Below are positions 44,203-52,355 of a stretch of 64,000 bases of DNA, one piece after another. The notes under the pieces were generated by a model. The model was not told the DNA's origin, did no database searches, and saw only the letters and a program-made list of their open reading frames with translations. The stretch covers positions 1-64,000 of the forward strand of contig NZ_JAGTXB010000010.1 of assembly GCF_018224885.1 (NCBI RefSeq), read 5' to 3'. Position 1 is the first letter of the stretch; every line of letters begins with the position of its first letter. Source of the stretch: Chitinophaga hostae. GTDB taxonomy: Bacteria; Bacteroidota; Bacteroidia; Chitinophagales; Chitinophagaceae. Made by a program: the position numbers and the translations under genes.

Positions 44203-45896
44203 GCCTTTTAGATTGGGTTGTACTGGGTGGTACGCTCACAATAATTATATTATATGGTGTCTGGAAGAGCCGTGGCCAGCGCAACATGGAAAGTTATTTC
44301 CTCGATAACCAGTCCATGCCCTGGTATATTGTGTTGTTGTCGATCATTGGCACTCAGGCCAGCGCCGTTACATTTATTTCCGCGCCCGGTCAGGCTTATA
44401 CCGATGGGATGCGCTTTGTACAATATTACTTTGGTCTGCCATTGGCGATGGTAGTGCTTTGCATCACCTTTGTGCCTATCTTCCACCGGTTAAAAGTATA
44501 CACCGCCTATGAGTTCCTGGAACAACGGTTTGACCTGAAAACCCGTACACTGGCTTCTTCACTGTTCCTGATACAGCGGGGTTTATCTACCGGTATCAGT
44601 ATCTGTGCACCTTCTATCATCCTATCGTCGCTGCTGGGCTGGAACCTTTACTGGACCAATATGATCATGGGGGGCTTACTGATTATTTACACGGTTGCCG
44701 GCGGTACCCGTGCAGTGGCGTATACCCAAACATTCCAGCTGGTCATTATTTTTGCAGGTATGTTCCTCGCCGGTTGGATGGTAGTACACCTGCTGCCGGC
44801 AGATATAGGTTTCAAACAGGCCTTACAGGTATCCGGTAAAATGGATAAGCTGAATGTGATTGTAACAAAGTTCGACTGGAAAGATAAATACAACATCTGG
44901 AGCGGGATTATCGGGGGCTTCTTCCTGGCCTTATCCTATTTTGGAACTGACCAGTCGCAGGTAGGTCGTTACCTGACGGCTAAATCGGTCAGAGAAAGCC
45001 GGTTGGGCCTATTGATGAATGGCCTGGTAAAGGTGCCGATGCAATTCCTCATCATGCTGATAGGCGCCTTGGTATTTGTATTCTATCTGTATTTTAAGGC
45101 GCCCATCTTCTTTAATGAAGCACAACTGGCCAGGGTACATAAAACCGAACAGGGGCCCGCGTTGATAAAGCTGGAAGACCGGTACGGGGAGCTGGGACAG
45201 CTGAAACAGCAACAGGTAAAACAACTGGCGGCTGCGCTGGAAGCGGACAATACAGCGCAGATAGCCACGGCAAAAAAGGCGTTGCAGGAAACGGATGTTC
45301 AGTCGCAACAGGTAAGAACAGAAGCGCTGTCGCTGATTAAAGCGGCTGATACCACCGCAGATACCAATGATACCAACTACATTTTCCTTCATTTTGTGGT
45401 GAACAGTTTGCCGAAGGGACTGGTAGGCCTGCTGATTGCCATCATATTCCTGGCCGCCTGGGGAAGCATTGCAGCAGCGTTGAATTCACTGGCCTCCACT
45501 ACGGTGATAGACATCTACAAACGATTGTATAATGGTGATGCCAGCGAAGATCATTATCTCAGGATATCGAAGCTCTGGACACTGATTTGGGGCGTATTTT
45601 GCATATTGGTAGCGCAGTTTGCCGGCAGCCTGGGCAGCTTGATAGAAGTGGTAAATATACTGGGCTCCTGGTTTTACGGGGTTATACTGGGTATTTTCCT
45701 GGTAGCATTTTATTTAAAGCGTGTAGGCGGCACCGCTACTTTCTGGTCGGCCATCATTTCAGAGATAGTGGTATTGGTCATTTACTGGACAGGTACTGTT
45801 TCTTTTTTATGGCTCAACGCGATAGGCTGTTTGCTGGTAATTGCGTTGGCGTCGGGTTTCCAGTATTTTTCTCCGAGCTTAAAGCAGAAGGCATAA
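44199..45896 (+). CDS. sodium:solute symporter (SSS family)
   Basis: 565 residues from the ATG at 44199, chosen because it overlaps the stop of the microprotein by 4 nt; an upstream in-frame start at 44118 falls inside that microprotein. LDWVVLGGTLTIIILYGVWK starts the first helix, and GTQASAVTFISAPGQAY is the SSS helix-1/2 motif. Residues about 300-395 hold an unusual 90-residue charged insertion rich in Gln, Ala, Lys and Glu (LKQQQVKQLAAALEADNTAQ), probably coiled coil, between two transmembrane segments. It would import the deacetylated product or a related solute with sodium. Confidence 0.92.
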   Translation: MSLLDWVVLGGTLTIIILYGVWKSRGQRNMESYFLDNQSMPWYIVLLSIIGTQASAVTFISAPGQAYTDGMRFVQYYFGLPLAMVVLCITFVPIFHRLKVYTAYEFLEQRFDLKTRTLASSLFLIQRGLSTGISICAPSIILSSLLGWNLYWTNMIMGGLLIIYTVAGGTRAVAYTQTFQLVIIFAGMFLAGWMVVHLLPADIGFKQALQVSGKMDKLNVIVTKFDWKDKYNIWSGIIGGFFLALSYFGTDQSQVGRYLTAKSVRESRLGLLMNGLVKVPMQFLIMLIGALVFVFYLYFKAPIFFNEAQLARVHKTEQGPALIKLEDRYGELGQLKQQQVKQLAAALEADNTAQIATAKKALQETDVQSQQVRTEALSLIKAADTTADTNDTNYIFLHFVVNSLPKGLVGLLIAIIFLAAWGSIAAALNSLASTTVIDIYKRLYNGDASEDHYLRISKLWTLIWGVFCILVAQFAGSLGSLIEVVNILGSWFYGVILGIFLVAFYLKRVGGTATFWSAIISEIVVLVIYWTGTVSFLWLNAIGCLLVIALASGFQYFSPSLKQKA

Positions 45897-45998
45897 AGCA
45901 AAAAGCTATAAAAGCGAATGACCAGAGCGGATATTAATCCATTTTGCTCTGGTCATTCGCTTTTATAGCTTTTTGCTTTATGCCTTCTGCTTTAAGCT
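45876..45998. repeat. 53-bp perfect inverted repeat between convergent genes
   Basis: The arms 45876-45928 and 45946-45998 are exact reverse complements over 53 bp, separated by 17 nt. The left arm includes the last codons of the symporter (LKQKA and stop), and the right arm ends inside the stop codon of the convergent DUF2911 gene. It probably serves as a bidirectional terminator. It shares the AAAAGCTATAAAAGC theme with the family A flanks but is a different sequence. Confidence 0.93.
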
Positions 45999-46849
45999 TA
46001 TTTTAAAGTAGCCAGTAACTTCTTGTTCAGTGCTACGTAGTCGTCGTTCTTGGCGGCGGTAGCCAGCTCAATGGATTTCTGCGCAGCTTCTTTCGCTACT
46101 TTCACATTTTTTGCTTTCGCGTTGATGCGTGCTTTCTGGTACCATACCCAAAATGCGTCAGGGCTTTGGGTAGCAGCCTGGTCGATCCATTCTACTGCTT
46201 TGGTAAGGTCTTTACCGGATTCATAGTAGTATACAGCCGCCTGGAAGTAAGGTTTCTTTTCGGCCGACTGCATCGCGTCATTGATCTGGGCGGTGATTTT
46301 ATCGTCGATATCGGCGCTGATCACAACCGGAACTTTAGTTTTATCCCAGCTGAGGGTCAGGACCGCGGAATTGGAACGTACGTTTTCAAAACCGATGGTA
46401 AAGCTTTCCTGGGTGAAGGGAGCGGCGATCGGTTTTACCTGTACGCGGGCAATATCGTTTTCTTGTTTGTAGGCAGCAGGGCTGGTTACATCGAGGCTGC
46501 TGGTCAGGATCACGGTCCATGACTGCGCGCCGGGTATGGTCAGTAAACCGTATTTACCGGCTTTCACCGCTACGCCGCCAAACTTAACATCATCACCAAA
46601 AGTAATGGTGGTAGCGTTGTTGGCGCCGGTTCTCCAAACTTTGCCGTAAGGAACCAGGTCACCCATGATCACCCTGCCATTTTTCAATGGGCGGGAGTAG
46701 CTCAGCTCTATATTGGATAAAGCGAAGTCCTGTTTGATCGTTTGGGTTGGACTAGGAGCAGGCATTTTAATCCCCTGAGCCAGGGTGGTGCCGGCATACA
46801 ACAGCAACATAGCGCCTGCTGTGGCGGCGAAGGTTTTGATAGTTCTCAT
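45998..46849 (-). CDS. DUF2911 protein
   Basis: 283 residues with a signal peptide (FAATAGAMLLLYAGTTLAQG). DUF2911 covers about 35-190: ALSNIELSYSRPLKNGRVIM, VPYGKVWRTGANNATTITFG and GLLTIPGAQSWTVILTS. The C-terminal about 80 residues form TPR-like helices (PYFQAAVYYYESGKDLTKAV, SPDAFWVWYQKARINA). Function is unknown. It may be part of the same minus-strand run as the two-component genes, as the gap to the response regulator is only 20 nt. Confidence 0.88.
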   Translation of the reverse strand: MRTIKTFAATAGAMLLLYAGTTLAQGIKMPAPSPTQTIKQDFALSNIELSYSRPLKNGRVIMGDLVPYGKVWRTGANNATTITFGDDVKFGGVAVKAGKYGLLTIPGAQSWTVILTSSLDVTSPAAYKQENDIARVQVKPIAAPFTQESFTIGFENVRSNSAVLTLSWDKTKVPVVISADIDDKITAQINDAMQSAEKKPYFQAAVYYYESGKDLTKAVEWIDQAATQSPDAFWVWYQKARINAKAKNVKVAKEAAQKSIELATAAKNDDYVALNKKLLATLK

Positions 46850-46869
46850 GATTAGGTGGGTATTTAAAT

Positions 46870-47526
46870 CTATTCTATTAATCCATTTCGGAATGCGTAC
46901 AGTACCAGGCCAACGCTGTTTTTAACGTTGATCTTTTCTAATAATTTTTGCCGGATGCCTTCAACGGTCCGGGGACTCAGGAATATCTGCTCCGAAATCT
47001 CCTGGGTGGTGAGTTCATTGCAGATCAGCTTCAGTACTTCCTGTTCCCGGTCGTTCAGCTGGATTTCGTTTTTAAGTGTCGGTTTAAATTGTTGTTTATT
47101 CTTGTGTAATACCTTTTTAAGCAGTGCCAGGTTTACGTTTTCATTAAAATAAAATCCTTTATCGAAAGTAGTACAGATGGCTTCATAGATTTCTTCCGGT
47201 TCCGCATTTTTCAGTAAGTATGCATTGGCCCCATTCTCCACCAGGTGGACAATAAAATTGTCGTCTTCATACATGGTGAGTATGATGATCTTTACATCAG
47301 GATACTTTTCTTTTACTTTGATGGTGGCTTCGATACCATCCATATTCGGCATTTTCAGATCCATCAGGATGACGTCCGGCTGTTGTGTTTCCATGATCTG
47401 CAGTAGGTGCAGACCGTCGTCCGCTTCAAAGATGAAGCTGATATTTTCGTACGGAATAAGTGTGTTAATCACTCCACTGCGAAAGATCTTGTGATCATCC
47501 GCAATGGCCACTTTTATGTGTGCCAT
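46870..47526 (-). CDS. NarL-type response regulator
   Basis: 218 residues: receiver domain with acceptor Asp56 (VILMDLKMPNMDG) and Lys in TMYEDD region, then a LuxR-type helix-turn-helix (LNDREQEVLKLICNELTTQE, LSPRTVEGIRQKLLEK). It is encoded downstream of its probable kinase, with a 118-nt gap that holds a minus-strand -7 box (CAAACATA at 47602-47609), so it may also have its own promoter. The target may include the palindromes at 49719-49825. Confidence 0.95.
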   Translation of the reverse strand: MAHIKVAIADDHKIFRSGVINTLIPYENISFIFEADDGLHLLQIMETQQPDVILMDLKMPNMDGIEATIKVKEKYPDVKIIILTMYEDDNFIVHLVENGANAYLLKNAEPEEIYEAICTTFDKGFYFNENVNLALLKKVLHKNKQQFKPTLKNEIQLNDREQEVLKLICNELTTQEISEQIFLSPRTVEGIRQKLLEKINVKNSVGLVLYAFRNGLIE

Positions 47527-47644
47527 AGGTGGACAGTTAGAAGATTTGCTATTATTTTATTGAGAATAAATTACTATAAGTCATGTCGTTATAAACGGAT
47601 TCAAACATAACAGACGGCAATTTAGTAATAAAACAACATAAGTA

Positions 47645-48454
47645 TCAACTATTCTGTGCGGACGCCTGATAATTCTCTACACTGATCGAAGCAATAGTTC
47701 CTTGTGGTGTTCTTGGGGTGAAGGTAATATTTCCACCGATAATATTGAGTCGGCTTTCAATATTTTTAAGTCCCAGGCTGTTGATTTTCTTACGCGAATC
47801 AGCCAGTGACGTGATTAATGCGCCATTTCCGTCGTCTTCCACGTTCACGGTGAGCAGGGAAGGTGTTGTTTGATAGGTAATCAGCACCTCATTGGCCTGG
47901 GCGTGTTTCAGGATATTATTAAGCAGTTCCTGGACCACCCGGTACACGTTCAGCGCTTTTTCCCGGTCCACGGGCTGTCCGTTGCCGGCGGTTTTAAAAG
48001 TAATCTTCACCTGTTTATTTTTATTCATCAGATTACAGAAAGAGTCGAGGGCGTGGGCCAAACCAAGATTATCCAATGCCTGTGGGTGGAGGCTCTGGGA
48101 AATAAAGCGGAGATGCTGTATAATATTATCCGTAAAATCCTTGGTTTCCTTTAGCCGCTCGGCTTCGCCGTTACCCGTTTTGAGCAGGGATTGAAGCCCA
48201 CCCAGGTTGAGTTTTAACACAGAAAGCTGCGCACCCACCTCGTCATGGAGGTCTTCTGAAATCCGTTTACGTTCCTGTTCCTGGCCCTGGAGTACTGCGA
48301 TGAGGCGTTCCCGTTGGAGCTGCAGGTCCTTGTCGCGCAGATTCAGTTTATATTGTATAACCTGTTTTTGCTGTAGAAACACCAATCCCACCACCAAAGC
48401 GCCGAGTAATAGCATAGCAGCAGTCCCGATGATCATTATTTCGATAAAGCTCAT
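47645..48454 (-). CDS. HisKA_3 sensor histidine kinase
   Basis: 269 residues: one N-terminal helix (FIEIMIIGTAAMLLLGALVV), a short coiled coil (LQLQRERLIAVLQGQEQERK), the phospho-acceptor His70 in ISEDLHDEVGAQLSVLKLNL, and a HATPase domain (VVQELLNNILKHAQANEVLI, LGLKNIESRLNIIGG). It lacks its own extracellular sensor and overlaps by 1 nt the end of the seven-helix protein gene upstream (ATGA), so that protein is the likely sensor. Confidence 0.95.
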   Translation of the reverse strand: MSFIEIMIIGTAAMLLLGALVVGLVFLQQKQVIQYKLNLRDKDLQLQRERLIAVLQGQEQERKRISEDLHDEVGAQLSVLKLNLGGLQSLLKTGNGEAERLKETKDFTDNIIQHLRFISQSLHPQALDNLGLAHALDSFCNLMNKNKQVKITFKTAGNGQPVDREKALNVYRVVQELLNNILKHAQANEVLITYQTTPSLLTVNVEDDGNGALITSLADSRKKINSLGLKNIESRLNIIGGNITFTPRTPQGTIASISVENYQASAQNS

Positions 48455-49107
48455 TATTTTCTTTTAGGTATATTCTGTAGGCCGATGTAAAAAAGAATCA
48501 ACTGCAAAATACCGCCTATCAGTGTAATAGTAAAGGTAATGTTGGAGATTATTTTTTGGCTTTCGAGGTAGTTATAACTAAGTGAAAATATGAAAGACCC
48601 ACACAAATAAAGGAATAGGCCCGAATTAAACCAGAAATTGGGCAAACTGTTGATAAATATAGCCTGCTCGATCAGTTCATTGTCTCTGAGTAGCTGAAAG
48701 AAAAAGATGATGGCGTAAACAAGCAAAACAAATGAGCGGATGGTTGTAAACAAAGAGTTGTATTTATCTACCCCTTCAATTTTTAAAAGATCCAGGATAA
48801 AGATAATCAGTACAGGGACAGGCAATATTTTGATGGCCTTTTTAACAGCAGCATTTTTAATGACGGTACTATAGAAAACAGATAAGATAAGAAACTGGAT
48901 AAAATACATAATGGCAAAGAACCACATATTATTGTGGACAAATTGCTCAATAGTAACAGATCCTACCGCAAATACGATACTGCTGATCAGGTATTGATAG
49001 ATGCTTTTTCCAGCCTTGTCGAGCGTACTATAATTTAATGTAAAGGGGATCAAAAGCAAGCATTCGATCCCCAACATAATATAGAAGATGATTTGATAAA
49101 CTTCCAC
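48454..49107 (-). CDS. seven-helix membrane protein, probable sensor partner of the kinase
   Basis: 217 residues, almost wholly hydrophobic. Seven predicted helices: IIFYIMLGIECLLLIPFTL, YQYLISSIVFAVGSVTIEQF, MWFFAIMYFIQFLILSVFY, ILPVPVLIIFILDLLKIEG, TIRSFVLLVYAIIFFFQLL, FNSGLFLYLCGSFIFSLSY and FTITLIGGILQLILFYIGL. The arrangement is like 7TM sensor domains of the DISM/7TMR type but without the soluble domain. It is translationally coupled to the histidine kinase gene, which lacks a sensor. The role as sensor is inference from this coupling. Confidence 0.8.
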   Translation of the reverse strand: MEVYQIIFYIMLGIECLLLIPFTLNYSTLDKAGKSIYQYLISSIVFAVGSVTIEQFVHNNMWFFAIMYFIQFLILSVFYSTVIKNAAVKKAIKILPVPVLIIFILDLLKIEGVDKYNSLFTTIRSFVLLVYAIIFFFQLLRDNELIEQAIFINSLPNFWFNSGLFLYLCGSFIFSLSYNYLESQKIISNITFTITLIGGILQLILFYIGLQNIPKRK

Positions 49108-49124
49108 GTAGTTTTTTTTATTTT

Positions 49125-49535
49125 CTAAGGTCTTTTACCACCACAATAGGAGGGACAGGGAAGTCCGGCATCCAGTATTTTAGCCTGCATTGTTTTAGCC
49201 TGGATACCGGAAGACAAAGCCGCGGCATCCTGCGGAACAGGCAGAATATCGTCTCCTTCTTCGTCAACCGCCACCAGTACCATTTTCTTTTCTTTTATAC
49301 CATCGCCATCCGTATCTATCTTCAATCCGAAATATATTCTTAACGCTGTTGCGCCAGGTTGATCCAGTAACTCAAGTATTTTATCCTTGCCAAAGCATAT
49401 GGCTTTGATATGAGGATCCAACGACTTCTGATTAGCATGTTGGTCGTCGTGGTTTTTAGTAAGTACGTTCATTTCTTCAAGAGAAATGAAGGCCCCCGCA
49501 TCCGAAGGGATAGGTCTTTTTGTAGAATCGCTCAT
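49125..49535 (-). CDS. hypothetical protein with C-terminal CPSYCGGK motif
   Basis: 136 residues, soluble, no signal peptide. A central beta-rich part (ALRIYFGLKIDTDGDGIKEK) contains an EF-hand-like DTDGDG stretch, and the end carries two cysteines (GLPCPSYCGGKRP). No family was recognised. It is the first gene of the minus-strand run that continues into the seven-helix protein, kinase and response regulator (gap 17 nt). Confidence 0.75.
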   Translation of the reverse strand: MSDSTKRPIPSDAGAFISLEEMNVLTKNHDDQHANQKSLDPHIKAICFGKDKILELLDQPGATALRIYFGLKIDTDGDGIKEKKMVLVAVDEEGDDILPVPQDAAALSSGIQAKTMQAKILDAGLPCPSYCGGKRP

Positions 49536-49718
49536 AGTGGGTAAGTTTTAGTTTGATGGTAAAATTATTATAAATAATTGCATCTGCAAGCACCACCCCG
49601 TGGCGGCTTTGGCCGGCCTGTTTGATATGCGGAGTGCTCAAATGCAATGTGGTACAGCGTTTTGACGGTTTGGCCAATTGCTTTCCCTTGAATGATTCCG
49701 TAGCGTTAGCCCTGAAAT

Positions 49719-49734
49719 TGCGTATAAATACGCA
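49719..49734. promoter_or_regulatory. candidate operator 1
   Basis: TGCGTATAAATACGCA: perfect 7+7 palindrome with an AA centre. The same sequence recurs 91 nt away (centre to centre about 90 nt) at 49808-49825. Confidence 0.55.
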
Positions 49735-49807
49735 TCAATAATCTATGGCTGTTTTGAAATAAATAAATCATGCTCTCACGACGCCTCTCCGTATGTCCTA
49801 GCCTTAT

Positions 49808-49825
49808 ATGCGTATAAATACGCAT
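49808..49825. promoter_or_regulatory. candidate operator 2
   Basis: ATGCGTATAAATACGCAT: perfect 8+8 palindrome with AA centre. Its centre lies about 70 nt upstream of the predicted transcription start of the 50038 gene, a usual position for an activator. The NarL-type regulator encoded nearby is the obvious candidate binder. Confidence 0.58.
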
Positions 49826-49849
49826 TTGTTTTTTTCAGTTGTTAAACGC

Positions 49850-49880
49850 TTGACTGCTCATTTAAACTTCGCAATCTTTG
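49850..49880 (+). promoter_or_regulatory. promoter of the beta-sandwich protein gene
   Basis: TTG (49850-49852), 20 nt, and AATCTTTG (49873-49880), a near match to TAnnTTTG (first T replaced by A). Confidence 0.45.
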
Positions 49881-50037
49881 TATCGTCAACTGGCTTAGTA
49901 GTCTATTGTCCTCAAAAAAGAATACGGTATTTGGTCTTTCAACCTTGTTTGTTTTTTGATTTAGTTAGTTTATGCAGAAACAGTTCATCAGGTGATGCTC
50001 GTTAACCCCTTTTTTTTTCTTTAAAAAAAATAAAATT

Positions 50038-50934
50038 ATGAGTTACCTATTAATCGGCAACATCTCTGCACTAATTTGTAATGATTGTATTGAGCCACTG
50101 GCAAATGCGCGCATCCGTATTTACTTACCGGATAACCGGTATCAGGAAGAGCCGCAGGCCAACGGTATTTTTAACGATATGAAGCCTTTATCAGCCAAAG
50201 AGGTGCTCATGAAAGCCGACAGGTTACTGGCTGAAACAAGCCTGGATGAAAAAGGCAACTTTTGTTTATCCTGGGAGGAGGTGCATCTTTTTACCGAACC
50301 CCTGGAACTGGACCTTTGTCTTGATCAGATGCCAGGGAGAAACGGCAGCCGTCAGCCCCGCAATTTCCATCTCAGCAAACTGGTATTACATTGGAAGCGC
50401 AACAGCAATGGTTACGTAGGCGCTTATGCGTATGTAATTCCTGCAGTGACCTGGCATAATATCTATTCACATGCCGGCGCATGGGTGATTACGGGAGTAG
50501 TGAAAAATCACCTGGGCGGTGAAGGGCAACCTCACCTGAAAGTGGAAGCCTATAACGCCTTAACCGGTAGGCTGCTTGGACGTGCAGCTACCAATGAAGA
50601 GGGCAGGTATTATCTTCATTTCTCCCGGCAGCAGCTGGGACGTGGTATGGGACCAGTTATCATACCAGGACGTAAAAACCTGGGCCCCGATGTTTATTTT
50701 AAGGTATACAAAAACGACTTGCTATTGTGGGAAGAGGATGAAAGGATCTCTCAGTCAAGGGAAAGACGCGATGTAGCCCCCTGCAGCAATATCAATATTA
50801 TTTACAGACCCTCCAGGGTGCGGAGAGCTTCCAGTCAGATTGGTAACTGGTTCAGCGAAATGATTACCCTGACGGTTATACGAAAAAAGAAGAGTGATAA
50901 ATACCGTTTGTTAACCTCCCCAAGCTTATTTTAA
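50038..50934 (+). CDS. two-domain transthyretin-like protein of unknown function
   Basis: 298 residues. Two beta-sandwich modules of the carboxypeptidase-regulatory/transthyretin kind: residues about 5-110 (ANARIRIYLPDNRY, SLDEKGNFCLSWEEV) and about 150-245 (ITGVVKNHLGGEGQPHLKVE, NALTGRLLGRAATNEEGRYY). No signal peptide or lipobox is evident, which is odd, as such folds are usually exported. No catalytic motif was seen. It is divergent from a two-component operon and preceded by two palindromes, so it may be the main target of that system. Confidence 0.75.
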   Translation: MSYLLIGNISALICNDCIEPLANARIRIYLPDNRYQEEPQANGIFNDMKPLSAKEVLMKADRLLAETSLDEKGNFCLSWEEVHLFTEPLELDLCLDQMPGRNGSRQPRNFHLSKLVLHWKRNSNGYVGAYAYVIPAVTWHNIYSHAGAWVITGVVKNHLGGEGQPHLKVEAYNALTGRLLGRAATNEEGRYYLHFSRQQLGRGMGPVIIPGRKNLGPDVYFKVYKNDLLLWEEDERISQSRERRDVAPCSNINIIYRPSRVRRASSQIGNWFSEMITLTVIRKKKSDKYRLLTSPSLF

Positions 50935-51020
50935 CTAATAACTGGATGTTTTGAGACCTACTGATTGTTTGTAAATCCCCCACATTACTTTGTCCGTTAA
51001 CCCGATTAACAGCGAGTAAG

Positions 51021-51051
51021 CAGCCGCCTTTCCCCGGGTGGCTGTTTTTTT
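51021..51051 (+). terminator. terminator of the 50038 gene
   Basis: CAGCCGCC (51021-51028) pairs with GGTGGCTG (51037-51044) with one wobble, followed by seven T. Confidence 0.8.
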
Positions 51052-51054
51052 GTG

Positions 51055-51954
51055 TTAAAACCTCGGGTGAAAACGCAGCAGGGTGTCCCGCAGGTATTCC
51101 CGGTCGAGGTGTGTATAAATTTCTGTGGTGGTGATGCTTTCATGCCCCAGCATTTCCTGGACAGCCCTTAAATCGGCGCCGCCTTCCACCAGGTGGGTGG
51201 CAAAGGAATGCCGGAAGGTATGGGGTGATACATTTTTATGGATGCCTGCTTTTTGAGCCAGTTCCTTGATCACCAGGAATATCATGACCCGGCTGAGAGC
51301 GCCGCCGCGGCGATTCAGAAACAGCGTATCCTCTTCTCCGTATTTAACGGGTAACGCTATACGAACATTTCTCCGGTAAATATCTATCTGCCGCATGGCG
51401 TCTTTGCCAATGGGTACCATTCTCTCCTTGTTACCTTTACCAATTACCCGGATAAACCCCACATCCATGTGTAATTGGGTGATTTGAAGGCCGATAACTT
51501 CACTTACCCGCAGTCCGCAACTATACATGGTTTCCAGGATCGCTTTGTTACGGTGTCCTTCGGCGGTATCCAGCGATATCTGGGCGATTATCTTTTCTAT
51601 TTCCTCAAAGGTCAGTACATCCGGTAATTTTCTTAACACCTTGGGCGCCTCCAGTAACTGGGTGGGGTCTTCCTGTGCCATGTCTTCCAGCAACAGGAAT
51701 TTGTAAAATGCCTTCAACCCCGAAATCGTTCTCGCCTGGGAGGTAGCAGTCATTCCCAGTTTGGCGATCCACTGAACACAACCCTGTAGTTCTTCCAGGG
51801 TAACGTCCTGGGGGCGAAGCTGCTCTTTACCCACAGACATCAGGTATTGTTCCAGTTTTTCTACATCACGCAAATAGGCTTCTACTGAGTGGTCAGACAT
51901 CGACCGCTCTAATCTCAAATAACCCTTAAACAGTTTCCGGAATGATTCCCACAT
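51055..51954 (-). CDS. xerD: tyrosine recombinase XerD
   Basis: 299 residues. An N-terminal SAM-like core-binding domain, then the catalytic domain with Arg149 (SCGLRVSEV), Lys172 (GKGNKER), His245 and Arg248 (HTFRHSFATHL), His271 (LGHESI) and the nucleophile Tyr280 (TTEIYTH). With XerC it resolves chromosome dimers at dif. No dif site was identified in the window. A single xerD-like gene is the usual finding in Bacteroidota, together with one xerC elsewhere. Confidence 0.95.
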   Translation of the reverse strand: MWESFRKLFKGYLRLERSMSDHSVEAYLRDVEKLEQYLMSVGKEQLRPQDVTLEELQGCVQWIAKLGMTATSQARTISGLKAFYKFLLLEDMAQEDPTQLLEAPKVLRKLPDVLTFEEIEKIIAQISLDTAEGHRNKAILETMYSCGLRVSEVIGLQITQLHMDVGFIRVIGKGNKERMVPIGKDAMRQIDIYRRNVRIALPVKYGEEDTLFLNRRGGALSRVMIFLVIKELAQKAGIHKNVSPHTFRHSFATHLVEGGADLRAVQEMLGHESITTTEIYTHLDREYLRDTLLRFHPRF

Positions 51955-52355
51955 ATAGGGGCAAGTTAAAAAGTTTTATGCTAAACAACGTGAACGCCTA
52001 TCTGAAACGGTAATATAACATCAGTATTTTCAGGCTAAAAAGAGGGGAGTGGTAAATGCTTAAAGCTGCGCATCCGGTATATGTATTTAATTAATTAATA
52101 ACGAACGTATTAGAAGTGGCAAAAATTTCCTGGTTTAGCACTGAAAAATGCCGTTTTTAAGCCCTATTCAGGTATCATATTTTCGTTAAAAATCATGTGT
52201 TTGCGACTATTTGGCAGTCTGATTGATTTATTTGATAATGTACTTTATATAAATGCACTTAACATTATTATAATGAATCAATTAGATAAGTTAAAACAAG
52301 AAAGGCTGACGTTCATCACGTCAGCCTTTTCCAAAATCAATTTTGCGATGCAGTA
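51955..52355. other. intergenic region upstream of xerD
   Basis: About 400 nt, AT-rich. It holds the ndk terminator (52301-52329) at one end. No other gene, RNA or repeat could be supported, and no clear promoter for xerD was found. Confidence 0.5.
52301..52329. terminator. ndk terminator
   Basis: AAAGGCTGACGT (52301-52312) and ACGTCAGCCTTT (52318-52329) are perfect 12-bp reverse complements with a 5-nt loop and T-tracts on the minus strand, as needed for ndk. Confidence 0.88.

Larger units (their letters stand above)
49536..50037. promoter_or_regulatory. divergent regulatory region of the two-component locus
   Basis: About 500 nt without a convincing gene. It separates the minus-strand two-component operon from the plus-strand gene at 50038. 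It contains two copies of the palindrome TGCGTATAAATACGCA and a plus-strand promoter (49850-49880). AT-rich sequence follows up to the start at 50038, giving a long leader of about 150 nt for that gene. Confidence 0.6.

Noticed and set aside
49808..50005. 65-codon open frame upstream of the 50038 gene
   Set aside because: It begins inside the palindromic operator and covers the predicted promoter; no family match or coding signal.
51955..52355. Possible dif site for XerD near xerD
   Set aside because: No sequence resembling a known dif core was recognised; a genome-wide GC-skew analysis would be needed.
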